This document shows, in pieces, positions 47,324 to 57,400 of a stretch of 64,000 bases of DNA. Position 1 is the stretch's first letter; each line of letters begins with the position of its first letter. A program made the translations under genes and the position numbers. Under the pieces are notes generated by a model, which worked only from the letters and a program-made list of their open reading frames with translations, was not told where the DNA came from and did no database searches. This DNA is from a virus, in IMG/VR virus record IMGVR_UViG_3300007734_000755, positions 1-64,000 of that record; one strand, given 5' to 3'.

Positions 47324-47783
47324 TAACAGCCTCTTTTAAATATTGTATTAGCGATTCAGTTATATTTCTCTTATCCCTATAAGTGATAGCCTCTTCGAGT
47401 GTATCAAAGAACTTACTTCTTATTAAGGAGCCCTCCTTGATATTCCCGGCCAAATCGTTTCCGGGAACTTCAAGGACAAACTTGCACTTAGCCTTTGGAC
47501 TATATGGCCCGTCTGTTAGAGGTTGTACATTAGGAATGTAATCAACAATGTTGCCATATTTCCCTATAAAAACCATATCCAGCGGAATATAAGTTTCCTT
47601 CATTTGGAAGGTGTGTACTTCTTCATTTGGCATATCAAAGAACATGCCAAAACCATCCTCTAGTTTTGTTTTTCTTGATAAACCGCTTTTTCTCTTCTCG
47701 TCGTCACTCGCAATCTCGACTGCATAATGCTTGTTGCCTAGTTTAATATATCCAAATGGTTTTGTCAAGATTTTCTTTTTCAT
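47253..47783 (-). CDS. DUF192 family protein
   Basis: The 176-aa protein has SGLSRKTKLEDGFGMFFDM, FQMKETYIPLDMVFIG and VLEVPGN, the standard DUF192 pattern. Most DUF192 proteins carry signal peptides, and this one does not. The 60-residue C-terminal extension is specific. It overlaps the chaperonin start by 71 nt. Function unknown. Confidence 0.8.
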   Translation of the reverse strand: MKKKILTKPFGYIKLGNKHYAVEIASDDEKRKSGLSRKTKLEDGFGMFFDMPNEEVHTFQMKETYIPLDMVFIGKYGNIVDYIPNVQPLTDGPYSPKAKCKFVLEVPGNDLAGNIKEGSLIRSKFFDTLEEAITYRDKRNITESLIQYLKEAVNVKGVRGEQTPSRKDTIRSRKAI

Positions 47784-48718
47784 TGTTTCTTTTTCTCTGT
47801 TAAATGAGATGGGATAGCGCCAGTGGTCGTTCCTATTTCATAATCATATTCCATGGCTGGATTTATTGTCATTCTTACTGATGTGATAGGGGTGTTTGTA
47901 AAGGACAATCTTACAAACTTACGAAATACCAGCCTTGATGATTTCGTTGCAGTGTGAACATGGTAAGCATTCATTAGATATACTTTATTAGCTTGCAGAT
48001 AATAACATAGATTTTCATCGACTTGTTTTCCTACCCATTTAAAAATATTATGTTTTGCTTCATTAGCTCCTTCCATATTAAAGGTCATTGTACAAAATTT
48101 TGTTGGGGTTTGATCCGCCCATATAAATTGAAAATCTACATTCTTTTTATATGGGACTTCTGTTCCTTGCATACCGTCAATGTGCCACCCAGTTTCTCTT
48201 TGGGATTTATCGGCTTTTACTTCCATTTGGTCTATTGTTATATAACCATATCTATTATTTGTATCTAACCCCATGTCGTTTGCATAATCATAACATTCGC
48301 TTATGAATTTTTTTATTTCTGGATATTTTTCTAATCCTCCTAGAATAAATTCGCTAGAGTTAGCCGTTTTTACCATAAAATGGTTAACTCTTGTATCACC
48401 TAGATCTCCAAAATTAAAAGATCTCAGCTCTATTGGCTCTCTTGTAAATCTTAAATGTTTGAGATCAAATGGAGTTTGTGTTTCTTTAACGAAGGTAAAC
48501 TTATTTAAATCATCTGTTAGTTGTTCGTTTTGATAATCCCAAATTAGATGATTTTCATCATTCATATAATCTTTATCTTTCTGATACTTCTGAAGCATGT
48601 TTATGATTCCAGGATAAAATCCAGTTTCTAAATATCCAAGAGTGTGAACTTCTTTGAGAAACTTACTCTCATTTATGACTTCAACATACCTTCTCCACGA
48701 TTCAAAAAGTTGCTTCAT
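47780..48718 (-). CDS. putative 2OG-Fe(II) oxygenase with N-terminal tag
   Basis: The 312-aa protein starts MKQLFESWRRYVEVINES, a tag like that of the exonuclease. GWHIDG (H179, D181) and AYHVHTATKSSRLVFRKFV (H253 or H255, distal Arg) fit the HxD...H...R facial triad of 2-oxoglutarate dioxygenases. The substrate is unknown; protein or nucleic-acid hydroxylation is possible. ATGA-coupled to the DUF192 gene. Confidence 0.6.
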   Translation of the reverse strand: MKQLFESWRRYVEVINESKFLKEVHTLGYLETGFYPGIINMLQKYQKDKDYMNDENHLIWDYQNEQLTDDLNKFTFVKETQTPFDLKHLRFTREPIELRSFNFGDLGDTRVNHFMVKTANSSEFILGGLEKYPEIKKFISECYDYANDMGLDTNNRYGYITIDQMEVKADKSQRETGWHIDGMQGTEVPYKKNVDFQFIWADQTPTKFCTMTFNMEGANEAKHNIFKWVGKQVDENLCYYLQANKVYLMNAYHVHTATKSSRLVFRKFVRLSFTNTPITSVRMTINPAMEYDYEIGTTTGAIPSHLTEKKKQ

Positions 48719-48778
48719 TCTGCCGTTTCCTTATTCTTTAAAAAACAATCATTAAACTTTCTCGATGTCGTATTTAAA

Positions 48779-49867
48779 TTATTGTGTTATTTCTTTAAAG
48801 CTGTCTTCGATGTTATCAATGGTGCCTATTATGCTCATTTTGTTCTCAGAACTGCTATTCACGGCGAAGAAGTTTAACATTTGTTTGTTTAGAGCGTTTA
48901 CTTCTTCTAACAGCTTTCCTATTCTTCCTAGTTCATGGTCTCTATACTTTAGCTTAGCTTCATATATAATTTTAGCACTAATGCTTATATCTCCCTCATA
49001 GCTGCACTTGGTATTAGAAAAGTTAGCAAGTGTGGCATTAAGCTGAGTTAGATTGTAGACCTCGCTCAGAAAATTCTGATCAAAAAGTTCTGTTGTTGTT
49101 TCGGCTCTGGCTGGTCCAAACTTTTTCTTCATGTGTTCCAACATAAGGGCTGCAAGTTCCTGCCCTCCAATTTGTTCGGGACGCTGAAAGTCAGAAAAAT
49201 ATCTGCCATACATTTCTGTTGATTTCTTTATTATTGAGTAGAAGTTTTCTGGTTCTACAAGGAATGAATAGAATTTAAAATTCGGTGGGCTCTTTAGGCA
49301 AATAAAATAAACGACATCCTTACCCTCAGCCATCATTCTCAGCAGATTATGCATAGACCCATCAAGTCTATATCTTCTTTGAGCAGAATAGAACTTATAA
49401 CTAAACCTAGCAAGAACTCTTGGTTCTACTATCTCAGCATCAGTAATGTCTGACCCGTTAAGTTGAACTCCTCTAAATAATACAGTAAAGAGAGTTTCAA
49501 ACTTGAAGCCCGCCTGTCTCGGATCTTCATTCTCGTATTCTCTTAGGATTTTATCAAACTCCTGTAGGAAAATAAAGGTTGCAACAAACTCATCCGTTCT
49601 TAGATCAGTGTGTCCTCTTGGATCCAAATATTTCTTTATCGTTTCTAGTCTATTAAAGAAATATTTATCGCTGATTATTGAATGATATATTGGAGTTGTG
49701 AGAAGTTCGTCAAATTCTCTTCGGAATTCCGATCTCCCCGACCCTACGCCGAGGGTTAACTCATCAACACCGAAAGACTCGCTTAATCTTGCCTCAATTA
49801 ATCTGACAAGGAGTTCGTTTCCCTTCTTGGGAGCATAATACTCATCTACCAACTTCTCTAATTCCAT
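48779..49867 (-). CDS. 362-aa protein, possible PD-(D/E)XK-like fold
   Basis: GFKFETLFTVLFRGVQ followed by NGSDITDAEIV and RFSYKFYSA resembles the FE...D...KFY layout of nuclease-like phage proteins. The catalytic set is not complete to my eye. The rest is helical. It is followed downstream by the DUF192 and oxygenase cluster. Function unknown. Confidence 0.5.
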   Translation of the reverse strand: MELEKLVDEYYAPKKGNELLVRLIEARLSESFGVDELTLGVGSGRSEFRREFDELLTTPIYHSIISDKYFFNRLETIKKYLDPRGHTDLRTDEFVATFIFLQEFDKILREYENEDPRQAGFKFETLFTVLFRGVQLNGSDITDAEIVEPRVLARFSYKFYSAQRRYRLDGSMHNLLRMMAEGKDVVYFICLKSPPNFKFYSFLVEPENFYSIIKKSTEMYGRYFSDFQRPEQIGGQELAALMLEHMKKKFGPARAETTTELFDQNFLSEVYNLTQLNATLANFSNTKCSYEGDISISAKIIYEAKLKYRDHELGRIGKLLEEVNALNKQMLNFFAVNSSSENKMSIIGTIDNIEDSFKEITQ

Positions 49868-49900
49868 ATTTTGCCTCGTAGTAATTAGGCTTCAACAAAC

Positions 49901-49931
49901 AAAGAAGCCTGGAATTACCCAGGCTTCTTTT
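49901..49931 (-). terminator. intrinsic terminator
   Basis: AAAGAAGCCTGG (49901-49912) pairs fully with CCAGGCTTCTTT (49919-49930). The minus strand continues TTCTTTGTTTG. It ends transcription of the 49951 gene, separating a likely late unit. Confidence 0.75.
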
Positions 49932-49950
49932 GATTCTTAGGAATGAATCG

Positions 49951-50865
49951 TTACTTCTTCTTTGCAGGGAAACCTTTCTTCTTTTCTGTCTCTTTCTTGT
50001 CGGCTTCCTTCTTCTTCATTTCCAATTTCTTCTTCTTGTCAGCTTCTTTCTTCTTGTCTGTTGCCTGCTTTTCCTTGATCATTGAGGTCTTTCCGGCTGG
50101 AGCTTTCTTCTTTGCTTCAATCAATCTACGCTTTACTCTTGATGTAATCTTGTTGACCAATCTATTAATTGCCTCTTCCATTGGTGAGGGGGCCGGAGGC
50201 ATTTCTTCTTCATCTTCTGTTGGAGGCATTTCTTCTTCGGTCTCTGGGGCTTTCTCGCCATCTTCTACTGTAACCTCAACGCCAAGTGTTTCCTGAACCA
50301 ACTCTCCCAGCTTCTTTACAAAGTCCTTGATCTTAGTCTCGGTCTCGTCGCCATCTGGCTCTTCGTGCATTTCCGGAGCTGGTTCAACTTCTTCCTCGTC
50401 ACCCTTTGGGTCTAATTCGGCCTGTTCAAGAAGTTTCTTGAGCTTCTTCATTGATCTGCGCAGATTTTCTTGAAAAGACATTTGTGGAACTGCTTCGTCT
50501 AGTTCCTCCTCGTCTTCCATTTCCTCATCCTCGTGGCCCTCGTCCACATCACACTCACAATCCTTAAACGGAGCACCACATTCTGGGCATTCTTCGTTTC
50601 CTAGATCAAATTCGCTATCTAGATTTTCACCCTCATCGCCAAATTCTCCACCCGATTCATCGGAAGGGAACTCATCATCGGTATATGTAGAGTGGAATCC
50701 TTCATCTCCCAACGAAGCATCAAAGGCGTTCCCTTTTGGATCATCTGGGTTAAAATTCTTATGTCCTTCTCTTAGGAATGGATTTGTTAATGCTCCAATC
50801 CCAGCCAATCCCATCATTCGTCTTGTGACTGACTCATTTAGCAGTAAATCTTTTCTCTTTGACAT
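49951..50865 (-). CDS. virion- or scaffold-like acidic/Lys-rich protein
   Basis: The 304-aa protein starts with LLLNESVTRRMMGLAGIGAL, an N-terminus seen in other large phages and ending a possible cleavage site L-N-E before S. A long acidic centre includes a CPEC...CEC zinc-like site, and the Lys-rich C-terminus is (KKKEADKKKKLEMKKK). It has its own late-type motif upstream and a terminator downstream, so it is a single unit. Scaffold or internal head protein is my guess. Confidence 0.55.
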   Translation of the reverse strand: MSKRKDLLLNESVTRRMMGLAGIGALTNPFLREGHKNFNPDDPKGNAFDASLGDEGFHSTYTDDEFPSDESGGEFGDEGENLDSEFDLGNEECPECGAPFKDCECDVDEGHEDEEMEDEEELDEAVPQMSFQENLRRSMKKLKKLLEQAELDPKGDEEEVEPAPEMHEEPDGDETETKIKDFVKKLGELVQETLGVEVTVEDGEKAPETEEEMPPTEDEEEMPPAPSPMEEAINRLVNKITSRVKRRLIEAKKKAPAGKTSMIKEKQATDKKKEADKKKKLEMKKKEADKKETEKKKGFPAKKK

Positions 50866-50890
50866 GTTCTATTTCTCCTAAGAAATCACA

Positions 50891-50899
50891 AATAAATAG
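50891..50899 (-). promoter_or_regulatory. candidate late-promoter motif CTATTTATT
   Basis: The minus strand reads CTATTTATT, 26 nt upstream of the 50865 start. AGGAG lies between it and the ATG. Confidence 0.4.
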
Positions 50900-50910
50900 T
50901 AGTGAGAATT

Positions 50911-51162
50911 CTAAAAAGCCCAATCTTCGTTCTTTGCGGCCTGTTTAATTTTCTCGATTGCCTTATCTTCGATCTGTTTAATTCTAACGTAGGAAACCCC
51001 CATTCTTTTTGAAGCCTCTTCCAGAGTTAGAGATCCGTGTTTTCTTGTGCAGATTAACACACAATTTAAATCATCTGGATATTCTATATAGTTTCTACAT
51101 TCTGTTTTTAGACAGGGCGTATTTGTCTTCTGGCAAATTTCATCACAATACATTATGATCAT
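50911..51162 (-). CDS. small sigma-region-4-like protein
   Basis: The 83-aa protein has five Cys in its first 38 residues. They are followed by GSLTLEEASKRMGVSYVRIK and QIEDKAIEKIK, the helix-turn-helix of sigma70 region 4. No region 2 is present, so it is not a full sigma factor. It could bind the flap of RNA polymerase or -35-like DNA, and is a candidate for the late transcription switch. Confidence 0.65.
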   Translation of the reverse strand: MIIMYCDEICQKTNTPCLKTECRNYIEYPDDLNCVLICTRKHGSLTLEEASKRMGVSYVRIKQIEDKAIEKIKQAAKNEDWAF

Positions 51163-51485
51163 CCTGGGAGAGTTTCGTCGAGGATATCATAGATATCTTC
51201 TATCTCCTCGTGGTTTAGATCATACAGTACCTTTGATTTCTTGGCAAGAACCTCTTGCTTTTCAATGTAGGGCTTCTTTAATCTTCCGGAAATCTTATTC
51301 CTTTGCTTATAATTTTCCACAATAGTTCTCGCATTCTCATCCCCAGCTAGATAACTTTCAATAAAGAACTTTATAATTCTAGATGGGTGAGGAAGGTTTT
51401 CGAACTTAAGTGAGGAAAGAAACTCTCCATATTCATATTCACCTAGATTGCATATAATTCTCTTTTGGTAGACTGCCGATTTCAT
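51159..51485 (-). CDS. 108-aa protein of unknown function
   Basis: A helical protein, ATGA-coupled to the sigma-like gene and abutting the IMPDH stop. No motif recognised. Confidence 0.5.
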   Translation of the reverse strand: MKSAVYQKRIICNLGEYEYGEFLSSLKFENLPHPSRIIKFFIESYLAGDENARTIVENYKQRNKISGRLKKPYIEKQEVLAKKSKVLYDLNHEEIEDIYDILDETLPG

Positions 51486-52543
51486 TATTTATTCCTTAGA
51501 AGGATGTGGGTTTCGCTTTCAATGATAGAAGAGTTAGACTGAAGGGTTATTTTTGCCTTCTTGTGCATATCCTTTATGTTTGACACTCCTGAATATGACA
51601 GCCCACTTCTGATTCCTTTTTCAAGATCACTCAAAATATCTATAACTGTTCCCTTGTACGGGACTGTTGTCGAAATACCCTCTAGTGACCCTATAGAGCC
51701 TCTCCATTTTTGTTGTGCTTCTGGGGATGCCATGCCCTGGTAGATTTTATACTTTCGACCATCTCTTTCCAGAACAACACCGGGGGATTCGTCTGTACCA
51801 GCTAAGAGCGAGCCAAGCATAACAAGGTCAGCTCCAGCAGCGATTGCCTTAACAATATCTCCAGAGTTTCTTATGCCACCATCAGCAATTAATAAGGTCT
51901 TAGTTCCCTTCTTTGCCTTTGCGCAGTCCATTATGGCAGTTATGCTAGGAACTCCGTGTCCAGTCTTTATTCTAGTTTCACAAATGCTCCCATTCCCAAT
52001 CCCAACCTTAATTGAATCTGCACCCCAATTACTTAGGTCTCGGAAGCCTTCTCCTGTGGCAACATTTCCAACCATAAGATGGCAATCGTAGAGATATTTC
52101 TTCAACACCCTCATTGCGTCCTTAACGAGTATGTGGTGACCATGTGCAACATCTATGCAAAAGATACGACAACCATTTCTTACTAGCTCCTGGGCTCTCT
52201 CCAAATAGTCTCCGGTGATTCCAATTGCACATCCGGCGTATGGAGCCTTATTAAATAACTCTACTTGTTGAGCAACAGAATTATATCTGTGTATAATTCC
52301 TAATCCACCGCACCCAATTATAGCGTTAGCCATCTGGTCCTCTGTTACTGTATCCATCGGACTAGAAATTATGGGAAGTTCAAGTACTCTGCAATCTTCT
52401 GTTAGAAACGGATCATCGTAATCCGTGTTCTTCTCCTTCTTTCTGATTGGAAATTTTGTTGTTAGGATAATATCCTTCCTCGTCTTTACTTCACTAAACT
52501 GTGGCACTAAAAGACAATCATCAAACGTATATGTTTTTTTCAT
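51485..52543 (-). CDS. IMP dehydrogenase / GMP reductase family enzyme
   Basis: The 352-aa protein is a TIM-barrel enzyme with YTFDDCLLVPQFSEV, GVGLGI-type GGLGIIHRY, VGIGNGSICETRIKTGHG (catalytic Cys) and LIADGGIRNSGDI. CBS domains are absent, as in GMP reductases and some minimal IMPDHs. QGMASPEAQ resembles the IMPDH flap. It supplies or converts guanine nucleotides. I lean to IMPDH but cannot decide. Confidence 0.82.
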   Translation of the reverse strand: MKKTYTFDDCLLVPQFSEVKTRKDIILTTKFPIRKKEKNTDYDDPFLTEDCRVLELPIISSPMDTVTEDQMANAIIGCGGLGIIHRYNSVAQQVELFNKAPYAGCAIGITGDYLERAQELVRNGCRIFCIDVAHGHHILVKDAMRVLKKYLYDCHLMVGNVATGEGFRDLSNWGADSIKVGIGNGSICETRIKTGHGVPSITAIMDCAKAKKGTKTLLIADGGIRNSGDIVKAIAAGADLVMLGSLLAGTDESPGVVLERDGRKYKIYQGMASPEAQQKWRGSIGSLEGISTTVPYKGTVIDILSDLEKGIRSGLSYSGVSNIKDMHKKAKITLQSNSSIIESETHILLRNK

Positions 52544-52870
52544 TTATTTACCTTGAATCCTTTTTATTTCTTCTGTTAGAGATGCTTCATCAAACCCAGA
52601 TTCTGGGTAAACTAACTCATGGAACTTTTGTCCCTTAATATAGTATATTGTTGGGACTCCCTCTTCAACAAACAATTCTGCCAACTCTTCCTCTTCATCA
52701 ATATCAACCTCACAAAAGTCTAGCTCCTTGAATTTAAGGGATACGTCTTCGTATAGTTGCTCTATATCCGTACACACTGGGCAGTCGTCACTCTTAAACT
52801 TTACCAGGAAGGGTTTCCCCGCGTCAACCATCTTTTTAAATTTAAACAAATCAAGATCTTTCGGCTTCAT
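52544..52870 (-). CDS. thioredoxin-like protein
   Basis: The 108-aa protein has DDCPVCTDIE (CxxC) at about residues 29-38 and GVPTIYYIKG (cis-Pro loop), the thioredoxin fold signature. It could reduce phage ribonucleotide reductase or help folding. Confidence 0.78.
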   Translation of the reverse strand: MKPKDLDLFKFKKMVDAGKPFLVKFKSDDCPVCTDIEQLYEDVSLKFKELDFCEVDIDEEEELAELFVEEGVPTIYYIKGQKFHELVYPESGFDEASLTEEIKRIQGK

Positions 52871-53120
52871 TTGGTACGGCCTCCTTTGCTTTGTCTATAC
52901 ATTGTGGGCAAAAAAGTCTCACGACGGACTCCTCATACTTAACCACTACCACCCAGGTATTGGCCATTTCCCTAGATTTCTTGTCAAATTGGGCAGAACA
53001 CACGTCACACTTGTCAGGAAGTCTACTAAACATTCCAACCTTTTCGGATAGGTCCTTTTCGACTTCCTTTCTTTTCTCCAGTGTTTGGCTTCTTTCTATT
53101 TTTTTTAGAAGATTTGACAT
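52851..53120 (-). CDS. 89-aa zinc-ribbon phage protein
   Basis: MFSRLPDKCDVC...FDKKSREMANTWVVVV...RLFCPQC is a recognisable conserved phage family with a four-Cys zinc site. Function unknown. It overlaps the thioredoxin gene by 20 nt. Confidence 0.65.
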   Translation of the reverse strand: MSNLLKKIERSQTLEKRKEVEKDLSEKVGMFSRLPDKCDVCSAQFDKKSREMANTWVVVVKYEESVVRLFCPQCIDKAKEAVPNEAERS

Positions 53121-53584
53121 TATACTCCAGTAGAACCAAAGCCGCCATCCTGTCTATTGGATAGGGTAAGAGTCCTAAAATAGAGATCTTCGTTTTCTGG
53201 AACCTCAACAAACTCTGGTAGCTTGATTGGGTAGACTATAATCTGCGCAATCTTCTCTCCCGGATTTATTTGTTGAGATCCAGAACCAACATTGTGTATG
53301 TTAACCATTACTTCTCCAGTGTATCCCGAATCAATAATACAGGCTCCGACCAACAATTGTTTTTTGCTTGCTATACCTGACTTATTCTTAACTTCACATA
53401 CGTGTCCAGACGGGACAGCAATTTTGATTCCTGTTGATAACAGTCGTGATTCCCCGGCCCAAATAAGCACGGGCTCTGTCCCGTGATAGAATACGTCAGC
53501 TCCCGCATCCGATTTATTTGCCCGATTGGGCAGCTTTGAATCCTCATAAATTTTCTTAACGTCTATAAACAAATTAACCTCCAT
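53120..53584 (-). CDS. dut: dUTP diphosphatase (dUTPase)
   Basis: The 154-aa protein carries the five trimeric dUTPase motifs: SDAGADV, KNKSGIASK, GACIIDSGYTGEV, PGEKIAQIIV and RQDGGFGSTG. It hydrolyses dUTP to dUMP, preventing uracil in DNA and feeding ThyX. The start shares a base with the upstream region, which has an AAGGAGG. Confidence 0.92.
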   Translation of the reverse strand: MEVNLFIDVKKIYEDSKLPNRANKSDAGADVFYHGTEPVLIWAGESRLLSTGIKIAVPSGHVCEVKNKSGIASKKQLLVGACIIDSGYTGEVMVNIHNVGSGSQQINPGEKIAQIIVYPIKLPEFVEVPENEDLYFRTLTLSNRQDGGFGSTGV

Positions 53585-53632
53585 TGGTGTTGTCCAAGGA
53601 GGTTAACATGGTCTTACTTGTCTGTCAATCGC

Positions 53633-54448
53633 TTAGACGTAAGATCCTGAGGATAGAACGACAAATACCCCAGCGACCGGAGTATGTGATTCCTTGGCAG
53701 ACGATGAAAATTCGACAATTATTCCACCAGCAGTGTTTATTGTTCCCGTGGCAATCAAGAAGGCTTTTCTGTATAAGGCCGAAGATAGATCCGTTGCTGA
53801 CGCAGTAGCCACGCTCCCTGTTGGACCGAACGAGGTGTTAGACCCGGTCGCAACCTTGGAAGCAAATACCGAAGCGTCTGACGGCTTTATTAATCTGATC
53901 TGATCTCCAGAGGTCATTTGACCCGCAACATAGACCACTAGGTGTGATGGGGTTCCAGCTCCAGTGATTGCTGCGCCAAACTTGATTGAGGCAGTAGCTG
54001 TGGTTCCGCCCAAATAGTAGGGGACGTATGCTGATTGTGGGCCATCGTTACTGTAGATGATGACCGGAGAAACAGGGGCATTAGACTTAGAACAATCCGT
54101 TTGAACTGCGCCGACAAGTGGGAAATAGTAATGCTTTGCTGCCGAACTTAGACCAACCGCGCCGCTTAGTGAGGATGAAAGAAACGCACCAACATTGGTA
54201 ACTTCTCCAGAGAGTCCGGCATAAGTCCACGCACCATCGGCATTTGACACGGCATCACTCAATTGCGTAGCTGATGCCGCAGTAAAGGTTGGAGAGGTTC
54301 CTGCCTTACCATATAGAGCAGTGTTTACAAGGGCCGCTTGGTTGGCAGCAACGCCTCTATCCACTTCTGAAACGTTGGTATACCCAGCCGGGTGCAATAC
54401 GTTATTATATACTGCCGCAGCCTTTCTTTTTCTGTGTCCACTTGCCAT
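53633..54448 (-). CDS. Ser/Ala/Gly-rich virion structural protein
   Basis: The 271-aa protein begins MASGHRKRKAAAVYNNVLHP and is rich in Ala, Ser, Thr and Gly with beta-strand patterns and only one Cys. This composition fits capsid decoration or fibre proteins. It has its own CTATTTACT motif and an AGGAG upstream. No family recognised. Confidence 0.55.
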   Translation of the reverse strand: MASGHRKRKAAAVYNNVLHPAGYTNVSEVDRGVAANQAALVNTALYGKAGTSPTFTAASATQLSDAVSNADGAWTYAGLSGEVTNVGAFLSSSLSGAVGLSSAAKHYYFPLVGAVQTDCSKSNAPVSPVIIYSNDGPQSAYVPYYLGGTTATASIKFGAAITGAGTPSHLVVYVAGQMTSGDQIRLIKPSDASVFASKVATGSNTSFGPTGSVATASATDLSSALYRKAFLIATGTINTAGGIIVEFSSSAKESHTPVAGVFVVLSSGSYV

Positions 54449-54470
54449 TCTTCGATCTCCTAAGTTCAGT

Positions 54471-54479
54471 AGTAAATAG
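54471..54479 (-). promoter_or_regulatory. candidate late-promoter motif CTATTTACT
   Basis: The minus strand reads CTATTTACT, 23 nt upstream of the 54448 start. It is a member of the recurring set. Confidence 0.4.
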
Positions 54480-54498
54480 TATTATAAAACGCGAAATA

Positions 54499-57400
54499 CT
54501 ATCCGACCATCTTCCAATTCTTAGAAATGCCCATACAAGAATAGCTCTTATAGTTCTCATCATAATCTAGTTTGGCAACATATGGTCTGTTTAAATAGAT
54601 TAAATCCTTTTCAAGATCTACTCCCCAGCACTTTATTTCAAACGTCTTTGAGGAATCATCCGCTACCTGCACTGCATAATAGTTCTTGCTATTTTTTGAC
54701 TTCTTTACCTCAAAGGACATTGGGATAAACCAACAAACTCCAAGTTCTGCATCAAACTTGGAGATCGGATAAATCATCTTATCGTCCAATCTCTTATAAA
54801 GTTTAGGATCCATAACCAACTCTATGGGGAAGAATCCCAACAACTCCTTACAATTCTGTATTACCTCGGCCTTTGAGAAGTCTCCCTCTGACTTATAGAG
54901 CTCAATATATTCATCAAACTTCTTCTTTGTCTTTGGTCTTTCTGCGCTAAACGACATCCAAAAATGCTTTGTTCCTGTAAATCGATTGTCTATCAAACAA
55001 TCCAGCGCTCCGCATCTGGCAAGAGCATCAAACCCTCTCTTGTTGAGCTTGGAATAAACAATGTCCTCGTTGAAAAGCATTTCATCAATCGTCTTGAATG
55101 GCCGATTATTTAGGACTTGTTCGACAGCCTTATCTCCCAATCCCTTGATTGAGTTTAAAGGTTGATAATAAGTCTTACCATCGGTTGAAACACGCCATTT
55201 ATCTCCAGAATTATTGATATTTGGGGACTCAATTTTATAACCCAGAGACTTAATAGTAGAAATGGCCTTAGCCTTTCCATCATCATCCTTGGTTTCTTCA
55301 TCTAGGTACGACGCAATCCATTCAGATGGATGATAAGTAAGAAGGTATGCACACTGATAGGAAAGGATGCTATAACAAACGGCATGAGATTTATTAAAGC
55401 CGTAACCAGAGAAGAACTCAAAGGTTTGCCATAGCCTCTCCGCATCATCAACTTGAATATTCTTTTCAGCACATCCTTCCATAAACTTAACATAAATCCC
55501 GTCCTTTACTTCATGACCCTTTCCGGTGCCCTTCTTGGTAAGTAGTTTTCTAAGTAGATTGCCCTCGTCAAGAGACAAGTCCTTTCCTAGCTTGTGGGCA
55601 ATCAACGCAATCTGTTCCTGAAAGATGAGAAATCCAAAGGTCTCCCTTGTTATTTCTTCTACAATTGGATGCAGGTATGAAATACTTTCCGGAGATTCCT
55701 TGGCCTTAACATAGTTCTCGTCAACCTTAGCCGATAACGGGCCTGGTCTAAAGATCGAGGTTACTGCCGATAGGTCAATGATACTCGTTGGCTTTGCCTT
55801 CTTACAAAACTCCTGCGCGCCTCTTTCTGCAAATTGAAAGACTCCAACCCAGCTTCCGTCATGAAATACGTTTTTATAAACTTTTTGGTCATCAAAGTTT
55901 ATGACTGACGGGTGTAGTTTTTTATCATAGAAATCTCTTATCTCCTTAAATGTTGGAGATGGATTTCCGTTCTTGACGAGGATCCTAGAAATAGTATTTT
56001 CTATTAGTCGAAGGGTTGTTAATCCAAGAATGTCGAACTTGATAAACCCTAGAGGCTCCAAGTGTCTTACATTCTGGCCCTCACTCCATGGGGTTTGTGT
56101 AACACCGCCAGAATTTATCAGCGGCATATATCTTGAGATATTTTCAGATACAATTACGCCACCAGCGTGCCTACTCGCACTTCTCACTTGTCCCTGTAAG
56201 ACACCAATGCTCGTCTTTATATCTGGATATTTCGTAAGAAAGCCTTGCAGGCTTTCTGAATATTCCATCAACTCCTCAAAGGTTGGCACGTACTTACCAG
56301 CAGTTAGCCCGTGTTTTTCCTTTGCGGCAACCATCGCTTCCTTTTCCATCACTGATGTTACATCATTTACTTCCTGATATGGAACGCTATAAAGTTTTGA
56401 GAGATCCTTGATAAGAGAACGAAGTTGTAGAGTGTTCCAGTTTGAAATTGGAACAACGCTGTCATTTCCCCATTCATCAATAAGCATCTGTTTCAATGCC
56501 ATTGGATCAGAGGTATCAAAGTCGATATCTGGATAATCCTTTGCGTTTTTTTGTAGGAACCGGCTAAACAACAGACCGTATTTAATTGGATCTAGTTGAG
56601 TGATATTCAGCAAATATGATACCAAGGAACCTGCTGCCGATCCTCTACCTGCTCCGACTAGCTGATTCTCCACTGCCTTATCGGCAATAGCCTTCATTGT
56701 CAGAAAGTACTTAGAGAATCCGCGATCCTTAATAATCGATAATTCTTCTCTTATTCTTTCAATATATTGCTTATTGGTTCCAAAGCCAAATTTCTTCATT
56801 GATTCAGAACACATTTCAACAAGGGCCTGAAAGTCAGTCTTGCCCTCTGGCACAACAAAGCTTGGAAGTCTCACCGATGAGTCTGGCAGAAAGGATTCAA
56901 TATGAGCGTGAGCAATTTCATAGGAGTTTTCGATTGATTCAAGTACTACTTGATCGTCATAATCACAACCTACCTGTTCCGAATACTTCTTGTATGCATC
57001 CCACATTTGTTGCCCGTTCTTGGGGTACAGCTCACACTTAAGATCTTCACGGCTCTTGGGAAGAGTTTCTAGAGAGAGATTCTTTGATCCAAGCCAACCA
57101 AGCATCTTATAAATTTCTCTTTCCTTCCACAACTCTGGTCTTGGATAATGGCTATCGCAGGTTGATACGAGCTTAACCCCGTTCTCTTTTGCAACGGAGA
57201 TGATAAGGTTGTTGATGCTGTGTTGTTCTGAGTAGGCATTCCATTGTAATTCGCAATAGAATCTGTCTGAAAAGATTTCCTTAAAACTCTTAACAGTTTT
57301 ATTCATCTCCTCGAATACTTTTTCTTCTCCCTGCTCCTTGTAGGCCCAAAACGATTTGGATAAAATCCCACCCATGCAGGCAGAAAGAACTATTACCCCC

